DNA of 64,000 bases from Photobacterium proteolyticum (GTDB taxonomy: Bacteria > Pseudomonadota > Gammaproteobacteria > Enterobacterales > Vibrionaceae): assembly GCF_001939735.1 (NCBI RefSeq), contig NZ_MJIL01000044.1:18205-82204 (forward strand), in the 5' to 3' direction. Below are positions 18,623 to 27,281 of this stretch, piece after piece (position 1 is the first letter of the stretch; each line of letters opens with the position of its first letter). The translations under genes and the position numbers were made by a program. A model generated the notes under the pieces. It had not been told where the DNA came from. It saw nothing but the letters and a program-made list of their open reading frames with translations, and ran no database searches.

Positions 18623-18910
18623 TCAAGTCTTGCAATAACCATGATCTCTTTTCCAGCTCTCACTCATTTTTTCGAGTACACAAGGCGGTAGCGGACGGTG
18701 GGCCCTTGCTGGCTTAGTCGCGATAGTGCGGTATCCGGCAGCGATCAGGCGTAAATCAAACGCCCTGTCGATAGGCATCCCGGCACGACCTAAATCCCAG
18801 CGAAATACCCTTAACGACATATATTCATACGGCGCTAACTCTCCGCCATATGGATACTTTAAAACCTTGCCATAGGCATGTTTTGCCAGTTCGAAGTTAA
18901 CTTCAATCAT
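18623..18910 (-). CDS. Hypothetical protein (95 aa)
   Basis: I do not recognise this family. It is a small soluble protein with many Tyr, Arg and Trp residues (VFRWDLGRAGMPIDRAFD; KPARAHRPLPPCVLEKM), no signal peptide and no membrane segment. The ATG at 18910 is chosen because GGAGGTGCTT lies directly upstream; an in-frame ATG 18 bases earlier lacks such a site. It is oppositely oriented to the adenylation/MBOAT operon that starts about 240 bp away, so the two could share a divergent control region. Confidence 0.65.
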   Translation of the reverse strand: MIEVNFELAKHAYGKVLKYPYGGELAPYEYMSLRVFRWDLGRAGMPIDRAFDLRLIAAGYRTIATKPARAHRPLPPCVLEKMSESWKRDHGYCKT

Positions 18911-18928
18911 AAGCACCTCCAAACACAC

Positions 18929-19148
18929 TGGTTATAATAACAGTAGTCCGTTACAGGGTAGCTTGCAAAAAAGATTAAGTAAAACCATACCTAAATCAAA
19001 CCTAGGTCAAAAAAATACTACTATTGCATCAGGTTAATGCTATTTCTCCCCTTACGTAATGGCAGCATATTGGCCGATTCCCTTTTTACCGTGAATTATT
19101 AGCATCTTGTCCTATGCTTAGGCTATGACAAATTAATGCTATTCAGCA
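18929..19148 (+). promoter_or_regulatory. Leader of the adenylation-SGNH/MBOAT operon with direct repeat
   Basis: The 11-mer TTAATGCTATT occurs twice, at 19034-19044 and 19133-19143, and a related inverted form (TTATTAGCAT) lies between them at 19097-19106. The second copy is immediately upstream of the candidate start codon. A weak promoter could be TTGTCC ... TATGAC around 19108-19130. The repeats could bind a regulator, but this is only a pattern. Confidence 0.3.
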
Positions 19149-21866
19149 GTGAAGGGACGCAATTTGTTCGTAGATACGTTAAGGCATTATGGCGATCTTC
19201 CCGCTATCGTCACAGACACAGGCTTAACACTGAGTTATGGTGAACTGGCCGACAAGGTTGATGCCTTCACCGACAACTTAGGTTCACACCGACAATTGCT
19301 CATCGTCGAAACGCTGAATGAGTTACACCCATTAATCGCCTATCTAGGCGCATTACGGGCACGACACCCGGTCATATTGGTTGCAGCTGGCTCGACAGAA
19401 AAAGACACCAATATACTCGACACCTTCAATCCATTTGCCGTCTACCGACACACTCCTATTGGTAGCTGGACACTTGAGAAAAACCCTAAGTACAAGAAAG
19501 TGCAGCTTCACCCTGATCTATGCGTCCTGTTATCGACATCCGGTACCACCGGCAGTGCCAAACTGGTTCGACTTTCACAAGAAAACATAGAAGCGAATGC
19601 CCGTTCGATAGCCCAATACCTAGAGCTGGACACCAGACAGACAGCCATTACCACACTGCCTTTTCATTACTCATTCGGTATGTCTGTTATTAACTCTCAC
19701 CTTGCTGTTGGCGCTACTTTGTTGTTAACAGAACGTTCTGTTTCCGAACCGGGATTCTGGGCGCTCTTCCGTGAAGAACAAGCAACCAGCCTTTATGGCG
19801 TCCCCTATACATTCGAGTTACTGGAGAGAATCCGGTTCAGAGACAAGCAATTTCCGTCACTGCAATATATCGCCCAGGCGGGAGGGCGGCTTTCAACAGA
19901 TATCATCACTCAATATCTCGGCTGGGGCGAGCAACAACGCAAACGCCTGATTGTGATGTACGGCCAGACTGAAGCCTCCCCACGTATGGCCTATGTGCCG
20001 CCTCATGAGCTTAAGCAAAACCGGGACTGTATCGGCATAGCCATACCGGGCGGGCACTTTTCACTCATCAACGAGCAAGGAGTGGAAATTCACGGCCCCG
20101 AGCAAAGTGGAGAGCTAGTTTACCGAGGCCCAAATGTCATGATGGGTTATGCCACCAGCCCTGGTGATTTAGCCAAAGGCAACGAGCTTGAGCTATTGCG
20201 AACAGGTGATCTGGCTTGCCGAAATGTAGCAGGCCTTTACCGAATTGTTGGTCGAATGAATCGCTTCTGCAAGCTGTATGGTTTGCGTATCAGTCTTGAC
20301 GAGGTTGAACTTTTCCTGCAAAAGTCGGGCTTCTCTACCGTTGTTGTCGGCAATGACTCAGCATTGCTGATCGCGACGCTACAGAAGCATTCCAGCTCGG
20401 CAATCATCAATGTGCTTACCAACCGCTATCAACTTGGCGCGAACGCCTTTATTGTCAAAGAGATGGACGAGTATCCGCTTCTCCCTTCAGGCAAAGTCGA
20501 CAATCGCTCACTAACATCCCTTATCGAACCAGCCGCAGGCAGCAACAACCACTACGACAACCTCTATCAGGCCTATAGTGACATCCTCGGTAATAATGAT
20601 ATTCGTGAAAGTGATAGCTTCCTAAGCCTGGGCGGTGACTCGCTGTGCTACGTTGCAGTATCTGTCGCAATTGAAGACTACCTGGGCCAGCTTCCCGACA
20701 ACTGGGAAGCCATGACCGTCAGTGAGCTGGAAGATTTTCATGAGGTCGAGCAATCTCCACTCCAGACAACACCGATAGCAGAACAGCGCCAGCCCCGAGC
20801 CTGGCTGACGATCTGTTTCATCATCGGTATCCTGTTGTTCGGCGAGATCTTTCTGCATATCCGCACCTATATTAAAACCGGACGCAACGTCCTATCGTTA
20901 TTAACAGATAACAGTGCCATTGTGGTCGACGACAAACTTCAGACGCGTACCTACCGCCCGAACCTCGTCATCAAAGATACAAACACACAGCAAGACCGCA
21001 TGGTCATTAACTCATATGGTTTACGTAGCCCCGAAATCCCCCCGGAGCGCCTGCCTGACGAAATCCGTTATGCCGTTGTCGGTGCCTCAACGGTTGCTGG
21101 CATCTATGCCAAATCCAATGAACAGACTTTCTCTCAACTACTGGCAAGCGCAATTAAAGATAAATACCAGCATCGCCCGGTGAATATTATCAATGCCGGG
21201 ATAGAAGGCAGTTCACTAAGCGAAACCCACCTGATTACTGAAAACATTGTCTACAAGCTGTCGCCCTCGGCAATTATTATCTACCCGGGGTTTAACGATA
21301 TAACGATGCTGTGCCCCAAAAAAGGGGCAAACAACAGTAACCAATTGGCTCAGTCACCGAACGTATTACAGCCGCTGGGCTACCCGACACTACCTAATTG
21401 GCTGATGAGCAAAGACATGATCCAGAAGAACACCATCTTTCTCAGAACGCCGAAGGCCACCAGCGTTAGCTCACTCGATCCGGAAACCATCAACCCCACT
21501 GATTATCGCAACAGAATAGAGTCCCTTGTTAAAAGCATCATCGCGCAAGGGATCAAGCCTGTTCTGGTTACGGTTGCCCGCTCCTATATCAACGTTGCCA
21601 AAGAGCAACAGGAAAGCCTGGCCGCGACCTCGATGTATTATTATCACTGCCTGGACCTGAATGGCATTATCCGCGTTGGGGAGATCTATAACGATCAAAT
21701 CCGATCCGTTGCCCGGCAATACAATACGCCCTTTGTCGATCTCGCGGAGTTAATGCCCGGAGGCAGTCAGTATTTTGTCGATGGCGGGCATTTTACCTAC
21801 AAGGGTGAACAGTATGTAGCGAAGACACTGAATGACAAATTAGCAAGCCAGTTGATGGAGCGTTAA
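19149..21866 (+). CDS. Adenylation-carrier-membrane-SGNH fusion protein (Dlt-like)
   Basis: One 905-residue chain joins four parts. (1) An AMP-forming adenylation domain spans residues ~1-460: STSGTTGSAK near 129-138, YGQTEAS at 271-277, GELVYRGP near 321, RTGDL near 351, PSGKVD near 447. (2) A carrier domain spans ~465-535 with the phosphopantetheine site LGGDSL (Ser498). (3) One transmembrane helix spans ~552-572. (4) An SGNH-type domain ends the chain, with Ser647 in GAST, Asn716 in GFND and Asp878/His881 in DGGH. An acid would be activated, loaded on the carrier in the cytoplasm, and transferred outside by the SGNH domain with help from the MBOAT protein encoded 1 bp downstream. The start may be TTG 19164, which has AAGGGA at proper spacing; GTG 19149 has none. 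Substrate and acceptor are unknown. Confidence 0.87.
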   Translation: MKGRNLFVDTLRHYGDLPAIVTDTGLTLSYGELADKVDAFTDNLGSHRQLLIVETLNELHPLIAYLGALRARHPVILVAAGSTEKDTNILDTFNPFAVYRHTPIGSWTLEKNPKYKKVQLHPDLCVLLSTSGTTGSAKLVRLSQENIEANARSIAQYLELDTRQTAITTLPFHYSFGMSVINSHLAVGATLLLTERSVSEPGFWALFREEQATSLYGVPYTFELLERIRFRDKQFPSLQYIAQAGGRLSTDIITQYLGWGEQQRKRLIVMYGQTEASPRMAYVPPHELKQNRDCIGIAIPGGHFSLINEQGVEIHGPEQSGELVYRGPNVMMGYATSPGDLAKGNELELLRTGDLACRNVAGLYRIVGRMNRFCKLYGLRISLDEVELFLQKSGFSTVVVGNDSALLIATLQKHSSSAIINVLTNRYQLGANAFIVKEMDEYPLLPSGKVDNRSLTSLIEPAAGSNNHYDNLYQAYSDILGNNDIRESDSFLSLGGDSLCYVAVSVAIEDYLGQLPDNWEAMTVSELEDFHEVEQSPLQTTPIAEQRQPRAWLTICFIIGILLFGEIFLHIRTYIKTGRNVLSLLTDNSAIVVDDKLQTRTYRPNLVIKDTNTQQDRMVINSYGLRSPEIPPERLPDEIRYAVVGASTVAGIYAKSNEQTFSQLLASAIKDKYQHRPVNIINAGIEGSSLSETHLITENIVYKLSPSAIIIYPGFNDITMLCPKKGANNSNQLAQSPNVLQPLGYPTLPNWLMSKDMIQKNTIFLRTPKATSVSSLDPETINPTDYRNRIESLVKSIIAQGIKPVLVTVARSYINVAKEQQESLAATSMYYYHCLDLNGIIRVGEIYNDQIRSVARQYNTPFVDLAELMPGGSQYFVDGGHFTYKGEQYVAKTLNDKLASQLMER

Positions 21867-21867
21867 T

Positions 21868-23286
21868 ATGGCAATTACCTCCCTGTCCTATTTCATTTTT
21901 GCGCTCTTTGCACTGATCGGCTGCGCGGCACTGCAGCGACAGAACGAGTACAAAAAGAGCTTTCTTCTCATCATCAGCTATTACTTCTACATGACGTTTG
22001 ACTGGCGTTTTTCAGCTCTGCTATTGCTCCTTACCGGGATCAACTTCCTAGCTGGACATATCATTATGCACCACCAGCAAAAATTGATGAAGAAAGCCGC
22101 GCTGGCGGGTGCCATTAGCAGTAGCCTGCTGATTCTGTTCTACTTCAAGTACAGCAACTTTTTCATCGAATCCCTGTACGATTTTCTTCAGCTTTTCGGG
22201 CTATCCGGTCGAAGCCCGTTTGTCGACGTTATCTTGCCGATTGGCATCTCATTTATGACGTTCCAGGCTATTACCTATCCACTTGATCTCTATCAGCAGC
22301 GATTAGCAAAGCCCAGTTCCCTCAAAGATTTCGCCCTGTTTATGGCGTTCTTCCCGCAGCTGCTCTCAGGCCCTATCGTCCGGGCCTCCTACTTTATGCC
22401 CCAACTTGAATCGAGCCAAAAGCTGTGTGGCCAGGATATGATGGAAGGGTTAACCCTGATTATCCGTGGGCTTATCAAGAAAATAATGATTGCCGACATA
22501 CTCGCACTGCACATCGTGGATCCGGCCTTTGGCAATCCATCAGGCTTTTCCTCACTATTTCTTGTCATAGCACTGTTTGCCTACAGTTTTCAGGTCTATA
22601 TGGATCTCAGCGGTTATACCGATATTGCCATCGGGGTAGCTAAAATGATGGGCTTTAAACTACCCATCAACTTCAATCGCCCCTACATGGCAACCAGTGT
22701 GGCCAATTTCTGGCAACGCTGGCACATCACCATGTCCTCGTTCTTTCGAGATTACTTGTACGAAGCCGTCAAAAACTGGCGCTGGAGCAATATCTATTTC
22801 AACTTACTGATTGTGTTTGTCGCCATCGGGATCTGGCACGGCGCAGGCTGGAACTTCGTCTTATATGGGCTGATCCACGGTAGCCTTGTCGGCATCGAAC
22901 ACTATCGCAGCCGCATGAGAGAACAACAAGGCCTGCCTCCCGTTGTATTTCGAGGTGTGTCGCTGGTTATTCGGATCCTTCAAATTTTCACCATCATCAC
23001 CCTGACCCGTCTGTTGTTCAGAGCCGATGATCTTGAAACCAGCTGGCACTATCTTCAGACAATCGTCAGTACCACAAACTCTGGCTTGCCGATAGCTCCT
23101 ATTGCGGGCGTAGCCCTTCTGTTAGCGGCTTTACTTCACTTCACGCCAATTCGCTGGCGTGATCAGCTAATGAAATCTGCCGTCAGGATCCCAGAATACG
23201 GCTACGCCGCTGTCACCGTAGTGTTCATTTACCTGATGGCGGCTCTTGGCTCCGATCAGGCTGCCTTTATTTATTTCCAGTTTTAA
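21868..23286 (+). CDS. MBOAT-family membrane O-acyltransferase (DltB/AlgI-like)
   Basis: The 472-residue polytopic protein has about ten transmembrane segments and the MBOAT signature GIWHGAGWNFVLYGLIHG with the two conserved histidines (about His324 and His337). Other family hallmarks are the LPIGISFMTFQAITY segment, the SGPIVR motif, and MDLSGYTDIAIG followed by FNRPYMATSVANFWQRWHIT. MBOAT proteins such as DltB and AlgI take an acyl group from a cytoplasmic donor and pass it across the membrane to an SGNH partner. Here the donor would be the carrier domain, and the acceptor the SGNH domain, of the preceding protein. The start codon follows the upstream stop after a single base, so translation is coupled. 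Confidence 0.93.
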   Translation: MAITSLSYFIFALFALIGCAALQRQNEYKKSFLLIISYYFYMTFDWRFSALLLLLTGINFLAGHIIMHHQQKLMKKAALAGAISSSLLILFYFKYSNFFIESLYDFLQLFGLSGRSPFVDVILPIGISFMTFQAITYPLDLYQQRLAKPSSLKDFALFMAFFPQLLSGPIVRASYFMPQLESSQKLCGQDMMEGLTLIIRGLIKKIMIADILALHIVDPAFGNPSGFSSLFLVIALFAYSFQVYMDLSGYTDIAIGVAKMMGFKLPINFNRPYMATSVANFWQRWHITMSSFFRDYLYEAVKNWRWSNIYFNLLIVFVAIGIWHGAGWNFVLYGLIHGSLVGIEHYRSRMREQQGLPPVVFRGVSLVIRILQIFTIITLTRLLFRADDLETSWHYLQTIVSTTNSGLPIAPIAGVALLLAALLHFTPIRWRDQLMKSAVRIPEYGYAAVTVVFIYLMAALGSDQAAFIYFQF

Positions 23287-23420
23287 ATAGCATTTGCCAG
23301 CCAAAGCCATAAACGTTTACTTTTTGTCCAGCCGGGCACGTGAGTAAATGTTATGGCTTTAAACTCCCCTTTCACTCATTTACTATTCCCTTTCTTCCAA
23401 TCCCCAAGGACATACACCCA

Positions 23421-23786
23421 ATGCAACAAGTAAACATCGCTCCGAACCCACAAATCGCCGTTATCTTCAAAGGTTGGGCGGCAGACTGGGCAAAAGAAGG
23501 CCAGGAAAACAAGAAAGACATGGCGACGAAGTTTCACACTGTCTATAGCATTGCGGCTAAGGTGTTTACCGAGGGTGGTGAAGTAGAACTAACCTTCCTT
23601 TCAGCACTATTTCAAGACTGCAAGCAGAAGCTAGAAATGGCCGAAGCCATGAACGAGAAAGTAAAGGCGAGCCTGAAAGACGATGATGAGCGTGCCCAGG
23701 CGATCATTGCCAAGGTAAACAGCGCCGCTCAAGATGCAGCCCATGTTGTTCGCTATCTTGGCCAGCTGCTGATGCCTTCTGCGTAA
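23421..23786 (+). CDS. Hypothetical protein (121 aa)
   Basis: I do not recognise the family. The protein is soluble, helical and charged, without cysteine or signal peptide; the Ala/Lys/Glu-rich second half (residues ~60-115) looks like helical-bundle material. ATG 23421 is taken as the start because AAGGA lies about 11 bases upstream, while a frame from GTG 23340 would add an unlikely hydrophobic/Phe-Pro-rich leader. It follows the MBOAT gene by 134 bp and may be transcribed separately. A hairpin follows. Confidence 0.65.
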   Translation: MQQVNIAPNPQIAVIFKGWAADWAKEGQENKKDMATKFHTVYSIAAKVFTEGGEVELTFLSALFQDCKQKLEMAEAMNEKVKASLKDDDERAQAIIAKVNSAAQDAAHVVRYLGQLLMPSA

Positions 23787-23800
23787 GCCAATGCCAGAAA

Positions 23801-23828
23801 ACCCAAACCGCCTTAAGACGGTTTGGGT
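23801..23828. terminator. Hairpin between convergent genes
   Basis: ACCCAAACCGCC and GGCGGTTTGGGT-like arms (ACCCAAACCG/ACGGTTTGGGT) form a long stem. A TTTT tract follows on the minus strand, so it mainly suits the ferric-reductase-like gene. Confidence 0.7.
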
Positions 23829-23846
23829 ATATACCCACAACACACG

Positions 23847-25160
23847 TTAGCGCATTTTAAAGATCTCGGAATGAAAGTGCTCGGGTCCAATCCCTGCGAC
23901 AGCTAACCCCGTACTCAATCTCTCACCAAATGCCGTGGGCCCACAAAAGCTAACATCAAACGTATTGCTATTCGTTCTGTCCAGGATAGCCTCTACACTA
24001 AGGAACTCTCCTTTATCAGCATCAAGCACTTCAAGCTCAATGAAATCTAAGCCTCTTAAAATTAAGAGAATCTCTTTTTCAAAGAACGCTTCCTTTCTCG
24101 AATTGACACAGTAGAAAAGATGAATTTTTTTATACTGACTATTTTCCTGATTAGCCTTTCGTGCCAGCCAATACAGTCTGGAAAGAAACGGAACAATGCC
24201 TATACCGGCTCCAATCCAAACTTGCGTTGCTTTCTCCGGTATCTGAAAACACCCATACCCCCCTTCAACCGTCACCTTTTGGCCCACAGTTAATTGACTG
24301 ACCATTTGATGGGTATAATCACCTAAGTCTTTAATACCAAACTCAATGAGTTGGGTTTTCTCATTGTAGTTAAGAATTGAGAATGGATGCGGCGCTTCAC
24401 CATCATGAAAGTTCAAATAAGCAAATTGACCTTCTTGATATTCAATGGACGAATCTAATTTAATCGCCAGCCGAATGACGCCAGGGCTTTCCATATCGTT
24501 ATTAAATCGCTCAACTGACACCACCTCTCCTGGTGATTTATTACTCGCGCCAATCTTTCCGGTTAACGATAAATAGCTACACCAAACACCAACAACGGCA
24601 ACCCCGGCAATAGCGATATTCATCGGTATCGACTGGCTATTCCAGTCAAGCAGCAAAACGGTATGAATAACGCCTGCGATAACCAGCAAGCCGCCTATTT
24701 TATGGGTAAATTTAAACCGTTTATAACTAATAGCCTGAACCAGGCTGATAAAACTAAAGAGCAAGAAGACATAGAACGCGATTTCTCCTATCTCACTGGC
24801 AATATGATGCCAGTTCACCCCTTCTATTTCAGGCCGTCCTCTTTCTGGCCTTGCTAACTGTCCAGCTTGCACAAGCCACTTGGCACTTTGGACACAAAGC
24901 CAGTGCAACACTAAAACGACTGTCGCACCTATACCCAGCTTTTTATGCAGCGCATAACCTTTATCTAACCCATTCAACCGACGTTCAACCCAATCAAATC
25001 TGGCCGCAATCAGTACCGCAAGGCTCATATAACCGAGCCCTATCATGCCAGACAGCATAGTTAACTGGTGACGCCAAAAAAAGAAGTCTCCCATTTCTTC
25101 ATAGCCCATCAACAAGGCCGGAGACCATAGCAGTACAAGTATCAGTGTAAATTTCAACAT
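23847..25160 (-). CDS. Ferric-reductase-like transmembrane flavocytochrome
   Basis: The 437-residue protein has an N-terminal membrane half (residues ~1-210, about six helices) with histidines suited to haem (LHKKLGIGATVVLVLHWL and HTVLLLDW). The cytoplasmic half has an FAD-binding motif (HPFSILNY, near residue 265) and an NAD(P)-binding region (WIGAGIGIVPFLSRLYWLA; FCGPTAFGE near the C-terminus). The order is that of the FRE/NOX family, which moves electrons from NAD(P)H through FAD and haem to iron, oxygen or another acceptor. It stands alone, with an AT-rich region upstream and no obvious Fur box seen by eye. Confidence 0.88.
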   Translation of the reverse strand: MLKFTLILVLLWSPALLMGYEEMGDFFFWRHQLTMLSGMIGLGYMSLAVLIAARFDWVERRLNGLDKGYALHKKLGIGATVVLVLHWLCVQSAKWLVQAGQLARPERGRPEIEGVNWHHIASEIGEIAFYVFLLFSFISLVQAISYKRFKFTHKIGGLLVIAGVIHTVLLLDWNSQSIPMNIAIAGVAVVGVWCSYLSLTGKIGASNKSPGEVVSVERFNNDMESPGVIRLAIKLDSSIEYQEGQFAYLNFHDGEAPHPFSILNYNEKTQLIEFGIKDLGDYTHQMVSQLTVGQKVTVEGGYGCFQIPEKATQVWIGAGIGIVPFLSRLYWLARKANQENSQYKKIHLFYCVNSRKEAFFEKEILLILRGLDFIELEVLDADKGEFLSVEAILDRTNSNTFDVSFCGPTAFGERLSTGLAVAGIGPEHFHSEIFKMR

Positions 25161-25521
25161 AGCGGCAGCTTCTAGTAGAAAAGTGGAAATAAATCATTAT
25201 TAGTATCTATGAAATACATAATACCCACTTCTCACAGCTATATAAGCGGCTTTACTTAGCTTCAAATTAGTTTACGTCAGTTTACACAATCCCCCTCAAA
25301 CCATAGCTATATTACTCTATGGTGAACGGCGTTCTTTCTTGCAACCACTAGTAATCATTAGTTCTGCAATGCATCAGTATGCAATTACAAAATACATTTC
25401 TTTACATTGAAAACAGTCAGTTTTGACATTTCCCTGAAATTCGACGCCTCAAAAAGTGATTAACTATCACCATAAACAGTTAGCACTATGCATTTTTTCA
25501 ACGTTATTCAGCGAGGTGGTT
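25161..25521. other. 361-bp intergenic region
   Basis: AT-rich DNA between divergent genes. It should hold promoters for the ferric-reductase-like gene and for the 63-residue protein. No repeat, RNA or ORF could be supported. Confidence 0.45.
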
Positions 25522-25713
25522 ATGGCTCAAGTACTAATGGATCAAGCAAGCGGACTACGAGACGCGTTTTCGCGTCAACAGTGTATTAGCCGGGTTAAGA
25601 GTTACCAGAGCAGAATTCGCAAAGCAATCAGTAACAACAGAATCAGCGATGCTTCAATGCTATTGACTCAACTTGAAATTGCACAGCAACAACTTGAGGC
25701 GACGTATAAATAA
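25522..25713 (+). CDS. Small hypothetical protein (63 aa)
   Basis: The protein is polar and helical (VKSYQSRIRKAISNNRISDA; LLTQLEIAQQQLEATYK) with no membrane segment. ATG 25522 is preferred because GAGGTGG lies two bases upstream of the T before it. An in-frame ATG 66 bases earlier has no such site and would add a hydrophobic leader that could be read as a signal peptide. I do not recognise the family. Confidence 0.6.
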   Translation: MAQVLMDQASGLRDAFSRQQCISRVKSYQSRIRKAISNNRISDASMLLTQLEIAQQQLEATYK

Positions 25714-25872
25714 TATGACCAGCCTTTTTTCATCATTGCGTTGAATGGCCTAATCACCAGGCCATTCAAGCATTCGATCATTTGCTCGCCACAAACAACA
25801 CTATCTATTTAGCATTAGTCAACAGTATAATGTGCGTTGATCCCGCCATATACATCTGTCACAGGAACAGCA

Positions 25873-26268
25873 ATGCTAGAAGAACAGCAAAACAACCCGC
25901 TACACGGCCTTAAACTAGAAACATTACTGACCGAGCTTGTCGATCATTACGGCTGGGAGATCCTCGACACAGCAATGCGTTTTAACTGTTTCCATACCAA
26001 CCCGACCATTGCTGGTAGCCTGAAGTTTCTTCGTAAAACAGAGTGGGCCCGTGAAAAATTAGAAGCGTTTTATCTATCCCGTTTCAAGCGAATGCCTAAG
26101 CCAACCGCAGAGGAGCGCGATCTACCGCCCCGTAAGCGTACTTTCCCTGTCGGTATTGTGCCAAGAGAGCCAATGGAGCTGACTGTTGAGTCCATTTTAC
26201 TTTCTCAGGCAAAGGCGGCATCTGCCTATAAAGCCAGATCATCACGCAAGCATCCTCGACGCCGATAG
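25873..26268 (+). CDS. VF530-family DNA-binding protein
   Basis: Residues about 5-75 match the VF530 family (PF09905): [20 protein letters not shown] with GW, then [20 protein letters not shown]. This small helical fold was first described from Vibrio fischeri and is thought to bind DNA. The 131-residue protein is longer than the core family: a basic tail rich in Arg/Lys (ending SSRKHPRRR) could add nucleic-acid affinity. ATG 25873 is preferred because AGGAAC lies 7 bases upstream. A hairpin at 26285-26318 follows. Confidence 0.85.
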   Translation: MLEEQQNNPLHGLKLETLLTELVDHYGWEILDTAMRFNCFHTNPTIAGSLKFLRKTEWAREKLEAFYLSRFKRMPKPTAEERDLPPRKRTFPVGIVPREPMELTVESILLSQAKAASAYKARSSRKHPRRR

Positions 26269-26284
26269 GAAGAAAGCATATTCT

Positions 26285-26318
26285 GAAGGTTCGGCCTTGA
26301 GTACCAGCTCGAACCTTC
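26285..26318. terminator. Possible terminator hairpin
   Basis: GAAGGTTCG and CGAACCTTC form a perfect 9-bp stem with a 16-base loop between convergent genes. The T-tract is poor, so it may act only weakly. Confidence 0.45.
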
Positions 26319-26329
26319 TTGCCTCGTGC

Positions 26330-27160
26330 TCACTCACTAGGGCGATTGTTCTCACACACCGTACTTTTCAGCTTCACTTCATAACGACTCAGCAGTTTAT
26401 TGTATTCTCCGCTTTGACACAGCTTGCCCAGTGCCTGGTTGAAGCTATCTCGTACCTTGGCTTCTTTAAAGCTGGCCTGAAAGCTCGTTACTGACGGGAA
26501 CACATAATGAAACGTCGCATCATCCGCTACATAACCCAACGCTTTGGTGAAGTAGATAAAAATACTCCTATCAATCACTGCAATACGGTTATTGCCCTGC
26601 CAGAAAATTCGAACCTGATCTGCCTGATCGGCAACCTCGATATAGTTCTCCCGCTCCGGCGACTGAGGTGAGTAAAGTTGCTCAAATGCATCGCCTAACT
26701 CCAAGTAGGCATTCTGCCAGGTCAACACCAGATGGTCTTTCAAGTCAGCCACCTGTTCAATCTTTTTACTACTGGCCTTTTTACTCACGGCAACATTGGC
26801 GAAAGTGATGAAATGATCCGAGTAAAACACCCCGCTATCATCCTCCAGAACACCAACACCAACGTCTGCAATCCCTTTCTGAACCGCAGTCTGGATCTCA
26901 CCAAAAGGCATCTGTACAAAACGAACGTCATAGTCATCCAGTGCCAACTTGATGATGTCGACCTGCAAGCCACTTATCGCCTGGTTAATAACATAGGGAG
27001 GCATATCAACTGAAATCGCCACGGAAAGTGGAGGCTTTGCTGCAAGTGATTGTGGACCAAACACTATCGAGATTGAAATCGCTAACAGCTTGATAAAACA
27101 ACGAGCTTTTCTGAATGAAACGAATAACGAAGCAGACATTCGTTGTATTGTAACCATCAT
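26330..27160 (-). CDS. Periplasmic solute-binding protein-like (SBP family 3)
   Basis: A signal peptide (CFIKLLAISISIVFGPQSLA, cleavage near AA/KPP) is followed by a roughly 240-residue family 3 binding fold: SVAISVDMPPYV at the first strand, GLQVDIIKLAL, and GIADVGVGVLED in the ligand region. No transporter genes are nearby, so the protein may serve as an orphan sensor or scavenging protein. ATG 27160 is preferred because GGGAG lies six bases upstream; GTG 27163 would be too close to it. Ligand unknown. A similar orphan protein is encoded at 33460-34266. Confidence 0.82.
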   Translation of the reverse strand: MMVTIQRMSASLFVSFRKARCFIKLLAISISIVFGPQSLAAKPPLSVAISVDMPPYVINQAISGLQVDIIKLALDDYDVRFVQMPFGEIQTAVQKGIADVGVGVLEDDSGVFYSDHFITFANVAVSKKASSKKIEQVADLKDHLVLTWQNAYLELGDAFEQLYSPQSPERENYIEVADQADQVRIFWQGNNRIAVIDRSIFIYFTKALGYVADDATFHYVFPSVTSFQASFKEAKVRDSFNQALGKLCQSGEYNKLLSRYEVKLKSTVCENNRPSE

Positions 27161-27281
27161 CACAGACTCCCGGCAGGATAAACTGAAAGTATTATGAAGT
27201 TTAACACCTGCTCGGGAAGTGGGAGGGGTTAGTTAAAGGATCCCTAAATTAGGTTTTATTGGTTGCTTTAACCTTTTCAAC

